The translations under genes and the position numbers were made by a program. Of a DNA stretch of 64,000 bases, positions 53,074 to 63,379 are shown one piece after another (the stretch's first letter is position 1; the number at the start of each line of letters is the position of its first letter). The notes below the pieces were generated by a model. It worked only from the letters and a program-made list of their open reading frames with translations, was not told where the DNA came from and searched no databases. The stretch is from contig FNSH01000001.1 in assembly GCA_900105895.1 (NCBI GenBank), positions 806,001-870,000 on the forward strand, written 5' to 3'. The DNA is from Atopobium minutum (GTDB lineage Bacteria > Actinomycetota > Coriobacteriia > Coriobacteriales > Atopobiaceae).

Positions 53074-55134
53074 CTACTTTGTACCCGCTGCGCGCTTGGC
53101 AGCATACTCATCTGCCAGACGCTGCTGAACGTCATGAGGCACTTGCTCGTAGCCAGATATCTCAAGGCTAAACTCGCCGGTGCCACGAGAAAGCGAACGA
53201 AGTCTTGTTGCATAATCTGCAACTTCTGCCAGGGGAACTGTAGCGCTAATGCAGGTCAAGCCCTTATCGGTAACTTCCATGCCCTCAACGCGGCCACGGC
53301 TTGCAGAGATATCTCCCATGATGGATCCGGCGTAGCTCTCTGGAATGGAGACCTCCATGTGAGCCATAGGTTCAAGCAATACCGGCTCTGCTTGTTCAAC
53401 CGCCTTGTTAAAGGCAAGGCGCGCCGCCGTCTTAAAGGCCATTTCATTAGAGTCTACCGGGTGATACGAGCCTTCATATACCGCAACCTTGACATCAATC
53501 ATGGGATAGCCGGCTAAAACGCCTTCCTTCATGGTCTCTTGAACGCCCTTATCGATAGCGGGAATGAAGCCGCGGGGAATGTGGCCACCCACGACCTCAT
53601 CCACAAACTCATAGCCAACCATGGGGTTGGGCTCTACACGCAGCCAACAATCACCATATTGTCCTGCTCCACCCGTTTGCTTTTTGTGACGGCCTTGGGC
53701 AGAGGCGGTGCGACGGATGGTCTCGCGATACGGAATGCGCAGAGCGGTGGTGTGAGCGGTAATGCCTGTACGCTCCTCTAAGCGCTCCAGCAAAACGGAA
53801 ACCTGCGCCTCACCAATGGCGGAGATGATGGTTTGACCGGTTTCTTCGTCATGAAAAACACTCATGGTTGGATCTGCATCGCAGCTCTTCTCCAAGAACG
53901 TGAACAGTTTGTCTTCTGTGCCACGCTTATCGGGCTCGATGGCAATTCGGTACAGCGAGTTGGGGAAGCGGAAGGCAGCAGCCTCTACCTTGCCTGTTAC
54001 GGAAAGGGTGTCTCCCGTCATGGCGTCCAACTTGGGGACAACCACAATATCACCCGCAGCCGCAACGTCAACATCTGCGGTTGCATGACCGCACATCATA
54101 TAGAGGTGAGTAAGGCGCTCAGTCTTGCGGGTGCGCGCATTGATAAGCTCTGTGCCAGCCTTAACCGTGCCCGCCAGCACCTTAATAAAGGACAGACGGC
54201 CAGACTGCGTGTCATTCAAAGATTTGAACACAAAAACAGCAGGACGATCATCACCAGGATCAATGTTGAGTGCCGTACCATTAACAAGCGGCACGGGGCC
54301 GTAGTCTTGTGGCGTGGGGAAGTATTCCACCACATTGTTCATGAAGGAAATAATGCCTTCTTCGTGCACACAAGAACCTGCAAACACGGGCACAAAAATG
54401 CGCTTAACGATGGCCTGATGGAGCAAACTTTCCAGCTCATCTTGACTGAGTTGACCGCCATCTAAATATTTAAGCATGAGCTCGTCATCTGCCTCTACAA
54501 CCAGATCACAGAGTGAATCATGGGCAGCTTGAGCCATGCCTGCATATGCTTCTGGAATGGGCTGCTCAACCGGTTTGCCATCAACCAGCTTACGAGCAAC
54601 CATATGGATAACGTCAATAACACCCTCAAAGGTATCGCCAGAGCCCCAGGGCAGCGTTACGGCGCCCAAGCGATTACCAAAGTGCTCTTGCAGATCGAGC
54701 AGAACATCATAGAAGTCCTTCTCGGTCTTATCAAAACGGTTGACAAAAATTGCACGCGACAAAGACAGATCTTCTGCTGCATACCACAGACGCGTGGTAG
54801 TGGTTTGTGCGCCCTCAGTGGCGTCTACCATAAAGAGAGCAGTTTCACAGGCGCTCATTGCGGCGTAGGCATCACCGATAAAATCGGGATAGCAGGGGGC
54901 GTCCAACACGTTGATACGGGTGTTTTGCCAGATAATGGGCGCAATAGATGTGGAGATAGAGAAGGAACGACGCTCTTCTTGCTCATCATAATCTAGCGTG
55001 GGCTTAGTTCCCGCATGGCCACCCAGCCTTGATGTTTTGCCTGAGAGATGCAACATGGCTTCGGCCAGCATGGTTTTGCCCACGCCGCCTTGTCCTACCA
55101 AAACCACATTCCTAACTTTGTCTAGCTGTGACAT
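53074..55134 (-). CDS. Elongation factor G-like protein (EF-G2)
   Basis: A 686-residue translational GTPase with all EF-G domains. The G1 loop reads VVLVGQGGVGKTMLAEAM instead of AHVDHGKTT, G3 is DAPCYPDF and G4 is NRFDKTE, the pattern of the actinobacterial EF-G-like paralogue rather than FusA. Domain IV begins GQYGDCWLRVEP and domain V ISGYEQVPHDVQQRLADEYA closes it. In mycobacteria the related FusA2 lacks ribosome-dependent GTPase activity. AGGAGG precedes the ATG. Confidence 0.93.
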   Translation of the reverse strand: MSQLDKVRNVVLVGQGGVGKTMLAEAMLHLSGKTSRLGGHAGTKPTLDYDEQEERRSFSISTSIAPIIWQNTRINVLDAPCYPDFIGDAYAAMSACETALFMVDATEGAQTTTTRLWYAAEDLSLSRAIFVNRFDKTEKDFYDVLLDLQEHFGNRLGAVTLPWGSGDTFEGVIDVIHMVARKLVDGKPVEQPIPEAYAGMAQAAHDSLCDLVVEADDELMLKYLDGGQLSQDELESLLHQAIVKRIFVPVFAGSCVHEEGIISFMNNVVEYFPTPQDYGPVPLVNGTALNIDPGDDRPAVFVFKSLNDTQSGRLSFIKVLAGTVKAGTELINARTRKTERLTHLYMMCGHATADVDVAAAGDIVVVPKLDAMTGDTLSVTGKVEAAAFRFPNSLYRIAIEPDKRGTEDKLFTFLEKSCDADPTMSVFHDEETGQTIISAIGEAQVSVLLERLEERTGITAHTTALRIPYRETIRRTASAQGRHKKQTGGAGQYGDCWLRVEPNPMVGYEFVDEVVGGHIPRGFIPAIDKGVQETMKEGVLAGYPMIDVKVAVYEGSYHPVDSNEMAFKTAARLAFNKAVEQAEPVLLEPMAHMEVSIPESYAGSIMGDISASRGRVEGMEVTDKGLTCISATVPLAEVADYATRLRSLSRGTGEFSLEISGYEQVPHDVQQRLADEYAAKRAAGTK

Positions 55135-55380
55135 GATAGCCTCCTCGCACGAGTATGCTCGAGCCTTACGGTCGCAGCACAGCCAGGAGGTGGACCCGCA
55201 TGACTGTGTGGCGAGCCTCTTTGCTTAACTTTACACGCAAATGTGCGGCTGGAAAGTAAGTATCGGGAGACGGACTTTTTAAGACTGTGACAGGTAGATC
55301 CCAACAAAGCGGGGTATTATCAACGTAGCTGTTGCTTACTGTATTTGATCGCTGATCTGGATTACTGCGCTGGAGGATGC

Positions 55381-56553
55381 ATGGGATACCGCACTTACAC
55401 CTGTCCTATTGCTCGCCAATGTGGCGGCTGTGAGTGGCTTAGTGTGCCCTACCCCATTCAGCTGCGACGCAAACAAGAGGCAATGGTTAGCCTGTTTGAA
55501 GACCTTGCCAAGGCAGATGGCTGCGAGGTTTTGCCCATTGTTGGTATGGACGAGCCTCGTTTTTATCGCTATAAAGCTGCAACGCCCTTTGCTCCTGGTA
55601 CGCGAGGGTGTATTCGCAGCGGCTTTTTTGCGCAGGGATCACACCGCATTGTACCCTGTGCAGAATGCCTGGTAGAAGAGGCAAGTCTGCGCCCCATTCT
55701 TAATAGCGTTGCTCGCGTGGCAGAACGCGTAGGCGTGAGCGCCTACCAAGAGGACAAGGGCAAGGGACTTTTGCGCCACGCCATTGTGAGAAAAGCCATG
55801 GTGGGTGGGGAGATTTTGCTCACCATTGTTACTAACGGCAACCATATTCCTCAACGGCTGCGCTTTGTGGATGAACTCCTCTCCGCGCACCCCGAGATTA
55901 CCAGCATTGTTCAAAACGTAAACACCCGACGCACCAATGCTATGCTGGGCAATCACAATGATGTCTTATATGGCACAGGCGTCATTCACGATAGTTTGCT
56001 CGGCTGTAGGTTTGAGCTTGGAGCTACCTCGTTTTATCAGACCAATCCCCAACAAACCGAGAAGCTCTACTCTCTTGCGCTGGAAGCTGCACAGCTAAAG
56101 CCTGGCACGCACTTGCTGGATGCCTACTGCGGTACAGGCACCATTGGCTTATGCGCAGCTCATAGCTGCAAAAATATAAAACTGGTTGGTGTGGAGCGCG
56201 GTCAGGAAGCTGTGGTGAACGCCAAGCGCAACGCTCGCGCCAATGGCCTAGAGAATACCGCACGCTTTATCAGAGCCGATGCAACAGAATATCTTTCTAG
56301 TAAACAGAGCGATAAAACCTACGATGTTATTATGCTTGATCCACCGCGCGCCGGATCCACTCCTGAGTTTTTATCGGCCGCCAGCGACTGCCATCCTGAA
56401 AGAATTGTCTATATTTCTTGCAATCCACAAACACAAGTTCGTGACCTGTGGTTTTTGCATCAAAAGGGCTGGAAGCTAGCGTCTGTTACCCCCGTGGATA
56501 TGTTTCCACATACCAAGCACGTTGAGACTGTCGTATTGATGTCAAAGGCTTAA
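55381..56553 (+). CDS. TrmA/RlmD-family RNA (uracil-5) methyltransferase
   Basis: A 390-residue SAM-dependent methyltransferase. The [4Fe-4S]-type Cys cluster CPIARQCGGC with the further VPCAEC, the SAM motif LLDAYCGTGTIGL, the motif IMLDPPRAGSTPEF and the nucleophile loop YISCNPQTQ mark the RlmD/RlmCD group, which makes m5U in 23S rRNA. There is no TRAM domain at the N-terminus. ATG 55381 directly follows GGAGG. It is the last core gene before the AT-rich island, and its 3' end abuts a possible integration site. Confidence 0.93.
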   Translation: MGYRTYTCPIARQCGGCEWLSVPYPIQLRRKQEAMVSLFEDLAKADGCEVLPIVGMDEPRFYRYKAATPFAPGTRGCIRSGFFAQGSHRIVPCAECLVEEASLRPILNSVARVAERVGVSAYQEDKGKGLLRHAIVRKAMVGGEILLTIVTNGNHIPQRLRFVDELLSAHPEITSIVQNVNTRRTNAMLGNHNDVLYGTGVIHDSLLGCRFELGATSFYQTNPQQTEKLYSLALEAAQLKPGTHLLDAYCGTGTIGLCAAHSCKNIKLVGVERGQEAVVNAKRNARANGLENTARFIRADATEYLSSKQSDKTYDVIMLDPPRAGSTPEFLSAASDCHPERIVYISCNPQTQVRDLWFLHQKGWKLASVTPVDMFPHTKHVETVVLMSKA

Positions 56554-56554
56554 T

Positions 56555-56749
56555 AGGTGGGTGCATTTTTGCCCTTGTGTAGCAAGGCTTAGCGAGGGCT
56601 ATCGTTAAAAGGTTTAATGCGAAGCGGCTTTAAGCTGGGCTTTCGCGGCTTTTGAGCGTGATTTGGCTGTATGAGGGAAGATGTCAACGCTCTGGGGTCG
56701 AGTGCACAGGATGTTAACGTTAAAAGGTGCACCCACTTTGCACCCACCT
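56555..56749. repeat. 11-bp inverted repeat at the island border
   Basis: AGGTGGGTGCA (56555-56565) and TGCACCCACCT (56739-56749) are exact inverted copies 173 nt apart, with a third partial copy (GGTGCACCCAC) at 56727-56737. The element lies just after the methyltransferase stop and before the AT-rich block. It could be a border relic or a long-range hairpin. Nothing else is evident in the 287-nt gap (56554-56840). Confidence 0.6.
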
Positions 56750-56840
56750 TGTGAAGTGGAGTTATGTGATTATGAAACAAAAAACAAGGTAAAATTTAAT
56801 TTGAAGTTATCTTATCTTGTTTTTACATTGTTTAGTCGTT

Positions 56841-59492
56841 TTATATCTTGTGGGCAAATACTTCTGGCATATTCAAAATCATATTTTGAGCTTCGTTTCT
56901 GACACTAATATTAGGGCACTCTAAAAGAGTTCTTTTTAGTTTACACTGACCATTTTCCGCATTTATTAAATATTCTTTGTGGCGCTTGAGATAAGTTGCT
57001 GTTTCGCGACTAAATCCGATTCTCTGCAGCATAATAGTTTCAGCGTTAGTTGTTCCATACTCAACATATTCGTACCAGCCGTTAGAGAAAGAAGTTACTT
57101 TATGTATTCTTTTATATTCATTAGAAAACTTTAAGAAGTAGTTCGATAGACGAAAAAGTATAATATTATCGATTACTTCAAGGGTGTCAGCAAAAAGAAT
57201 ATTGCGAAATTCTATCGTATCTTGGTATGTAACTATTTGAGTTTTACTAATCCAAAAGTTATCTGGGTGCTCTCGATGATAATCAATGCCTTCATTTATG
57301 ATATTGTTTAGTCCTAATCCAGAAATCCACTGCATTAGGAGAACGCCATACCAGCTTAATTTTTTATGCTGTCCGTTAGTTACTTTTCCTAATGTAGAAA
57401 ATTCATATTGTTCCCACTTAAAGATAGTACATAATTTTTCAAGGAACTCCATTATATCAGTGTAATGAAAGTGACCATCACTTCGTTGTGGATATTGTAG
57501 ACCATCTATTATTGCTTTAGAAAGAGCAGCTGTCTGATCAGAAGAAATATTAATATCGTCATCTGGTACAAAACCATTTTCGTTCAGTTTAGATTTTATA
57601 TTTTTTTCGTCTGTAGGAGTTAATAAGTCGGAAAATGACTGACGCACGAAACTATTGTTATTTGTAACGATGTCTTTTGCTAGAATCAGACCAAACTTTC
57701 TAGTTAGCTCATATGACTCTTCACTTTGATTATTCTTTCTTTTTTCGATTACAACGCTTCCAGATTTAAGCGTATTAACGATATATTTTCTTTCTGGTTT
57801 TGTAAGAACACCAGCCCCAGCTTCTATTGATAACAATTGTGTCGGAACGTCAGTTTTTAACATATCTACGTATTCCGATGATTCGCTTTTGTCGTCGGAT
57901 TCTGTAACAAATATGACGTTGCCATAAAGATTATATTCAATTCTTCCTACTCGGCCTATAAGATTTTTAAAGTCTACAGGTGTCATTTTACGAGTAAATA
58001 CTTTTTTAGTAGTTATGAATAGGTTATCAGCTGGAAGATTTACGCCTTCGAGAAGTGTACTGGTACAGAATAGGGTCGTAATTTTACCAGCACGAAATAG
58101 ATCTTCAATTCTCATACGAATTGAAGAAGGCAAATAGCCAATATGATAGGCAATACCTTTTTTGATGATGTCAGCTAGATAATAATCTTTGTGTACTGAT
58201 GTAGCAATGTCATTAGATAAAGCATTGAGATCTTTATCGTTTAAGTCATTTAATCTATCAGCAAAATTTTTAGCAGTATTAACAGCTTTACTTTTAGAGT
58301 TGAAATAAACGATAGTTTGATGATGATTAGGAATATCACTGGATCGATTTTGGGATTCAACTATTTGTAGGAAATCTGCAAGTTGTATATTTCCTGATTT
58401 GACATCCGCCACTTCGATAAGATTCTTGGAATGCTGGTTATAAACAGACATTTTCTTGTTTTTAAGATCAAGCAAAAACTTAATCTGAGTTACAGGAGAA
58501 AATGATGTTTTTAATGCCGATACATCTCCTTCACTTATATCGGTTAAAAGGCGTAAATATACTTCTGGATTAGGTATATTAGGGGATGCAAAGATAAACT
58601 TTGGTGGGCATTTACGTTTCCTAAGCATATCGACTACTTTATAATAAAAAGGAGCTCTGCCATTTTTAGCAGAAAGCTTATGTGCTTCGTCTATAAATAG
58701 ATAATCAATTTTAAGGTTTGGATGAGCGATGAGCATATATAAGAGACGCTCAGGCGTTAATACATAAACAAAATCATGTTTTCCTTCTAAGGCAATATCT
58801 GTGGAGGCAGTTATTACTTTATAGTTTTTCTTACTTAACAGATCATTCAAATCTTCTCGTATTATTTTTTGAGACACCTCGTTAATTAATGCCTTAGTTG
58901 GCACAATGATGGCAAAATTTTGATGTTTTTCGTTAGTTATCTGTTCCTTTATAAACATTCTCATCAGAAATGACTTACCCATGGATGTCGGCGCGGAATA
59001 GCTAAAATATTTATCATTAAGATGGTCATAAGCTTGTTTTTGAGCAGAGAAAAAGTGCATATTTTCTTGGGAAGGAATGCGTAGATACGACTTTTTGTAT
59101 TCTTGGAATAGTCTACTTAGAATAAAAGGATCCTCAAAATCAGTGTTCAAAATGCTAATGCCACGTGTATTGTCAGTATTTGAAAATACTGAGCCACCAA
59201 ACGCTTTAATGTTTTTATTATCAGGAAATAAGAAATTTAGCAGCACGATAATCTCTTGTGCCCACATTTTATGTTCTTCATATTTTGTTGCATGATTTGA
59301 TTTTGAGAGTAAATCAGCAAATCGTAAAAGGTCATGTAGTTCGGTGCTATTTAGTGAGTTGTTATCAATGGGCATACTTAGCGTTTTTTGTGCGTAAGAA
59401 AGCAATGCTTTTTCATATAACTTATTTAGATATTCGTTTTCACTAATTGAATTAAATATTGCTTCACCTAATTTAACTTTATCATCGCTCAT
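56841..59492 (-). CDS. hamB: Hachiman system helicase HamB
   Basis: An 883-residue superfamily 2 helicase. Motif I is SYSAPTSMGKSFLMRMF, motif II FIDEAHKLSAKNG, motif III-like FIFASPNIPNPE, and motif VI NLIGRVGRIEYN. The N-terminal 120 residues and the C-terminal 350 residues are helical with no family evident to me. HamB unwinds DNA and holds the HamA nuclease in check until foreign DNA is met. The identity rests on the adjacent HamA. AGGTG precedes the ATG, and hamA ends 13 nt upstream. AT-rich codon use differs from the genes before 56.6 kb. Confidence 0.87.
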   Translation of the reverse strand: MSDDKVKLGEAIFNSISENEYLNKLYEKALLSYAQKTLSMPIDNNSLNSTELHDLLRFADLLSKSNHATKYEEHKMWAQEIIVLLNFLFPDNKNIKAFGGSVFSNTDNTRGISILNTDFEDPFILSRLFQEYKKSYLRIPSQENMHFFSAQKQAYDHLNDKYFSYSAPTSMGKSFLMRMFIKEQITNEKHQNFAIIVPTKALINEVSQKIIREDLNDLLSKKNYKVITASTDIALEGKHDFVYVLTPERLLYMLIAHPNLKIDYLFIDEAHKLSAKNGRAPFYYKVVDMLRKRKCPPKFIFASPNIPNPEVYLRLLTDISEGDVSALKTSFSPVTQIKFLLDLKNKKMSVYNQHSKNLIEVADVKSGNIQLADFLQIVESQNRSSDIPNHHQTIVYFNSKSKAVNTAKNFADRLNDLNDKDLNALSNDIATSVHKDYYLADIIKKGIAYHIGYLPSSIRMRIEDLFRAGKITTLFCTSTLLEGVNLPADNLFITTKKVFTRKMTPVDFKNLIGRVGRIEYNLYGNVIFVTESDDKSESSEYVDMLKTDVPTQLLSIEAGAGVLTKPERKYIVNTLKSGSVVIEKRKNNQSEESYELTRKFGLILAKDIVTNNNSFVRQSFSDLLTPTDEKNIKSKLNENGFVPDDDINISSDQTAALSKAIIDGLQYPQRSDGHFHYTDIMEFLEKLCTIFKWEQYEFSTLGKVTNGQHKKLSWYGVLLMQWISGLGLNNIINEGIDYHREHPDNFWISKTQIVTYQDTIEFRNILFADTLEVIDNIILFRLSNYFLKFSNEYKRIHKVTSFSNGWYEYVEYGTTNAETIMLQRIGFSRETATYLKRHKEYLINAENGQCKLKRTLLECPNISVRNEAQNMILNMPEVFAHKI

Positions 59493-59505
59493 AATAACAC
59501 CTCAC

Positions 59506-60426
59506 TTACATTAGCAAATCTTCTATTATTTCTTTTTTATCTTTTTCAGCATCGTTAAATGGGACGATATAAAAGTAAAAGGAGTGTGTGCCAAGATTAA
59601 ATTGCTTTATTTTATTTGCAATGTAAGATGCATGCTGTTTAATATCGGTTTGCATTTTTGCGTCCATAGCTTTAAGAAAATCCAAATTAGATCTGCTTTG
59701 AGGATTTAATCCCAAGGAATACCCAAGAAATACGCCATATGCTATGTCGTTAGCCATCTTAGTATTGGCTGATGGAACCATGATATCCTTTATTTTTTCC
59801 GCAGTTTCAGCATCAAATGACTCTTCAAAAATGTTGCTATCTATAAGTATAGAATCAACTCTTTTTATATCATGCTCTACCTTGTTGATAGTAGTAAAAG
59901 CATTGTCAATAGCAGAACGTATGTCCCCAGTAATGTCAGAAGAACCGAATACTGTTTGATAACAAGGGAATGGTGTGTTTTCTAGTGTTAGTAGGTGTAC
60001 TGCATCACTTGATTTGCCAAACGAAGTAGAAGAAGCGTTCAGCTCTACTTTACTGAATAACTTTGGTGCTCCGAGGATATCTTCCAAAAAAGCATAGAGT
60101 AAAATTTCTCCTAGCTCATTTCCTGTTCCTCTAACATCAGCAGCTCCGTTTTTCTTCATTACCCTTAGAGCCTGTATTCCAATTGAGCGTGGGTTGGATG
60201 ATTGGCTTAATTTTTCTACTTGTGCTCTAGAAAATACATATTCGCTTACAATATTTATTAGATAGTTGCTTAAACTTGCAAAATTAAACAGATTGCTACT
60301 TACATTAAGGTGAAAGAGGCGAAGCTGTTCCGGATTTACAAGTCCTAAGCTTTCGCTATGTTTTACTTCAGTAAATATAGAGCTAAGGTTATTCCCTTGA
60401 TTTGAGAAGTTGAGAATTGGACTCAT
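59506..60426 (-). CDS. hamA: Hachiman system nuclease HamA (DUF1837)
   Basis: A 306-residue protein of the DUF1837/HamA family. The diagnostic core is RGTGNELGEILLYAFLEDIL followed by APKLFSKVELN and FGKSSDAVHLL, with acidic and Lys residues expected in the nuclease site. HamA and HamB form an effector complex that degrades DNA on phage infection, causing cell death or dormancy. AGGAGG precedes the ATG at 60426. It follows res by 34 nt in the same operon. Confidence 0.88.
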   Translation of the reverse strand: MSPILNFSNQGNNLSSIFTEVKHSESLGLVNPEQLRLFHLNVSSNLFNFASLSNYLINIVSEYVFSRAQVEKLSQSSNPRSIGIQALRVMKKNGAADVRGTGNELGEILLYAFLEDILGAPKLFSKVELNASSTSFGKSSDAVHLLTLENTPFPCYQTVFGSSDITGDIRSAIDNAFTTINKVEHDIKRVDSILIDSNIFEESFDAETAEKIKDIMVPSANTKMANDIAYGVFLGYSLGLNPQSRSNLDFLKAMDAKMQTDIKQHASYIANKIKQFNLGTHSFYFYIVPFNDAEKDKKEIIEDLLM

Positions 60427-60460
60427 CTTGCGCCTCCTTTCATCTTAATTCGAACGATAA

Positions 60461-63376
60461 CTATTCAAATTTTCCATCAGTATCAAATATATGAACTAGT
60501 TCTTCATCGGTCATAGCTTTAGATACTTTGTCACGTACAGAACTCATGGACATATCAAGCCTCTTAAAACGCGTTTTACCTGCTGCATCTTTACTTTTTC
60601 GAATTAGCTCTATTCTGCCAACTCCTGGATTTTGTCTAGCGTATTCAGCGAAACCTTTGGCTTTACCAAGGTTGTCATTAAAAGCGGGGTTATGAGGTTC
60701 TAGCACATCAATGATGAATTCACCAGTCATAACAGGGTCTTTACGAATAATAATAAAGTCAGGATATGTTGGTTTTATTTCGCCATCTTGTTCGTATGGA
60801 ATACATAAAGACCAAGAGCTTCTGGAAGGATTTCTTAACCAACATACAAAGTCATCACGCTTTGACTCTTCCTCTAAAACTCCCATTTCCCAGTCATTCA
60901 GTTTAATTTTGGCAAATCCTTCGTCATTTACAAAAAGGTGATCATAATAAACTTTGCCGTTAGCATCATCTGGAACTGTAATAGTTTCGGGAAGTCTTAG
61001 ATTGTGCTTACTGATAATATCGCCATCAGACACAATCCTATCGTATTGTTTTCTATAAGATTCAGTTAATTTCACCATATACCTGCGATATTTATCATTT
61101 AGGGCATGATATTTCTCTTTTGCATAGTTATTTAGCTTTTCAATGCTTTCAGTATCCGCTGCAAAAAGAATGACATTGATTTTAAGCTCAGGTAGTCTAT
61201 CAAAATCAAGGTATTTGTTAAGGTAGGCATTACCTATGCCTTCGGAGCCAAGACGTGTCTCTGCAACTCTAAATTGTCTATCAATATCTGCATCGGTTGT
61301 GAAGAAAGAGGTTTCATCTTGGCTTGTTTTAATACTTGTTCCAAACACATCAAATACTTTAGTCGCAAGCTTAAATTCTTTCGCTTTTTGCACAAGTTCA
61401 TCATATGTTCCTTGTGCCTTAAGTTCTTCAACATGATTTGAAATAAGCTGGACAATGTCAGACTGCACACCTGACAAAGCAGCAGAATCTATATTTGCTT
61501 GTGTCAAAAGACGAACGAGTGCAAACATAGATTTAAGGTAGTCATTAATACGTATTCTTCTTACATCATATGTAAGAAGTCCTGAATCATTAATTGCTTT
61601 TACAATTTTTTCTCGATCAAGATCAAAGAATTTTGCCTCTATTGGATCCTTATCACTCATATCATCGCTTGACTTGTTCCAAGTTACCCATGTGGTTGCT
61701 ACTTTAGAGTCATTTACATATGTAGCATCTGTTTCTGCAGAAGAATCATTTCTGTTTGCAGATATATTATCTATGTGCTTTAGATTGTCCATTATAGACA
61801 TGGCTGTAGGCTGTAATTTTTCAGGCACATCTTGTGTTTGGACATCTGGGGTCGTTTGAAGCTCATTCATATTTTCTTGTGCATGGGCAGCTAAATTAGA
61901 TGGTGTATTAGATGGTATGTGCGCAACAAATGCATCTAATATACCTTGTCCCGAAGTCTGTTTTGAAACCGAAGGAGATGATTTTCTTGGGTGGACTGTT
62001 AGTGTAACTAGTCTTTTGTTTTCAATTGGTTCCCCATATATATCAGTGGGAATACTTCCACCTTCATCCGATTGCAATGCACTAATAACATCTTCCACGG
62101 TATCTTTTTCAAAGAATGGTAAAAATAAGTGTACATCATTTAAGGTATCGTCTACCTGCACATGCATTTGCATAGGTGTTCTTACCATACGTCCTAAAAG
62201 CTGTGCAATATATGTTGCATCTTTAGCGTGCCTAAAGCTCATCATAGTTTCAGCTCTAGGGCAATCCCATCCAGTTGAAAGGTTTTCTTTGAAAAATACA
62301 ACCTTAATTTTCTTATTATCTTGGATTCTGGATGGCTCTTCGTAAGGAACGGATAGGCCTGCTATGGTAATCGTTGAATCCGTATCTCCAAAAGTGTGGA
62401 CAACTTCGCCTTCGGCAAATTTAATACCCGTACGCTCCTCTATCTTATGAAGACAGTCATCCAAATCTGTAGCAGATTTTTGAGAGGCACTACCGTTTTC
62501 TACTTGAACTACAAAAATAGGGTTTATATACGCATAATGCTGCTCATAACAGTATTGTGACCAGTGATCCCACTTGTTTTTCCAATCATCAGCAGCTGCT
62601 TGTAAAACGGCCATTGCTTTATTAACAGAGGATTCTTCAGAGTACGAAATAACAATACGATCTTTTAGAAGACCCGAAGCTCTAACTTCATCAGGAGATA
62701 CAACAACTTTTTGTATGGTGGATGAAGTTTCCTCAACTAGTTTATTAAAGCGTTCTGATGTTGCTGACATGCCAATAACAACGGGCATAGGTACAAGATT
62801 GTCATCTTCGCTACCTTTTATAAACTTTTGCATAATTGTTGTAGCTTTAGCAGCCGCTTTATCTTTCATTCCGCGATGTGCTTCGTCAATGATAAAGTAC
62901 AGGCGATCAGATTTTTCATAAACGGTATTACCTAATGTTTCCCAAATGTTGTAGGTACGATTGTCTCCCGTTTTGGTAAGATTCTTATCCTTACCAATTT
63001 TTTGAGTGTTTAAGAAATAAATATGTCCGTCCTCTAAGAACTCTTTATCAAAGTTTTCATCAGTAATAGTGACACATTGACCAAGTCTTATTTTATCTGC
63101 TTTAGTGTCAATCTTTAATTTCGATTGTTCGTTAAGCTCAGGGGAATCAGATAACCAAACAAAGATTGCATCAGGCTGTTCAGGATAGCTTTCATCACCA
63201 AACAAAATGTTTTCAATAAACGCAGTCATAATAATTGTTTTACCTGCACCTGTTGGGGCAGTAAAAGAAATTACTTGCGGTGTATGTGTTCTTTGATATG
63301 CACCTAGTGCTTCTGCCGTTTTCATACGGAGATTCCTGAGTGCTATTTCCTGGAATGGGAATAATGATACTTTCAT
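60461..63376 (-). CDS. Type III restriction endonuclease subunit (Res-like, DEAD/DEAH helicase)
   Basis: 971 residues. The helicase part has motif I FTAPTGAGKTIIMTAF, motif II FIIDEAHRGM, motif III GMSATSERF and motif VI QLLGRMVRTPM. Near the C-terminus YPDFIII and then EFIIDVLEPHNPAF stand where type III Res proteins have PD...(D/E)xK; the Lys position is His here. A Gln/Ala/Asp/Thr-rich, repeat-poor insert of about 100 residues interrupts the middle. GGAGG precedes the ATG, 3 nt after the stop of mod. It should translocate or switch on DNA with the Mod subunit and cut. Confidence 0.85.
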   Translation of the reverse strand: MKVSLFPFQEIALRNLRMKTAEALGAYQRTHTPQVISFTAPTGAGKTIIMTAFIENILFGDESYPEQPDAIFVWLSDSPELNEQSKLKIDTKADKIRLGQCVTITDENFDKEFLEDGHIYFLNTQKIGKDKNLTKTGDNRTYNIWETLGNTVYEKSDRLYFIIDEAHRGMKDKAAAKATTIMQKFIKGSEDDNLVPMPVVIGMSATSERFNKLVEETSSTIQKVVVSPDEVRASGLLKDRIVISYSEESSVNKAMAVLQAAADDWKNKWDHWSQYCYEQHYAYINPIFVVQVENGSASQKSATDLDDCLHKIEERTGIKFAEGEVVHTFGDTDSTITIAGLSVPYEEPSRIQDNKKIKVVFFKENLSTGWDCPRAETMMSFRHAKDATYIAQLLGRMVRTPMQMHVQVDDTLNDVHLFLPFFEKDTVEDVISALQSDEGGSIPTDIYGEPIENKRLVTLTVHPRKSSPSVSKQTSGQGILDAFVAHIPSNTPSNLAAHAQENMNELQTTPDVQTQDVPEKLQPTAMSIMDNLKHIDNISANRNDSSAETDATYVNDSKVATTWVTWNKSSDDMSDKDPIEAKFFDLDREKIVKAINDSGLLTYDVRRIRINDYLKSMFALVRLLTQANIDSAALSGVQSDIVQLISNHVEELKAQGTYDELVQKAKEFKLATKVFDVFGTSIKTSQDETSFFTTDADIDRQFRVAETRLGSEGIGNAYLNKYLDFDRLPELKINVILFAADTESIEKLNNYAKEKYHALNDKYRRYMVKLTESYRKQYDRIVSDGDIISKHNLRLPETITVPDDANGKVYYDHLFVNDEGFAKIKLNDWEMGVLEEESKRDDFVCWLRNPSRSSWSLCIPYEQDGEIKPTYPDFIIIRKDPVMTGEFIIDVLEPHNPAFNDNLGKAKGFAEYARQNPGVGRIELIRKSKDAAGKTRFKRLDMSMSSVRDKVSKAMTDEELVHIFDTDGKFE

Positions 63377-63379
63377 GCT

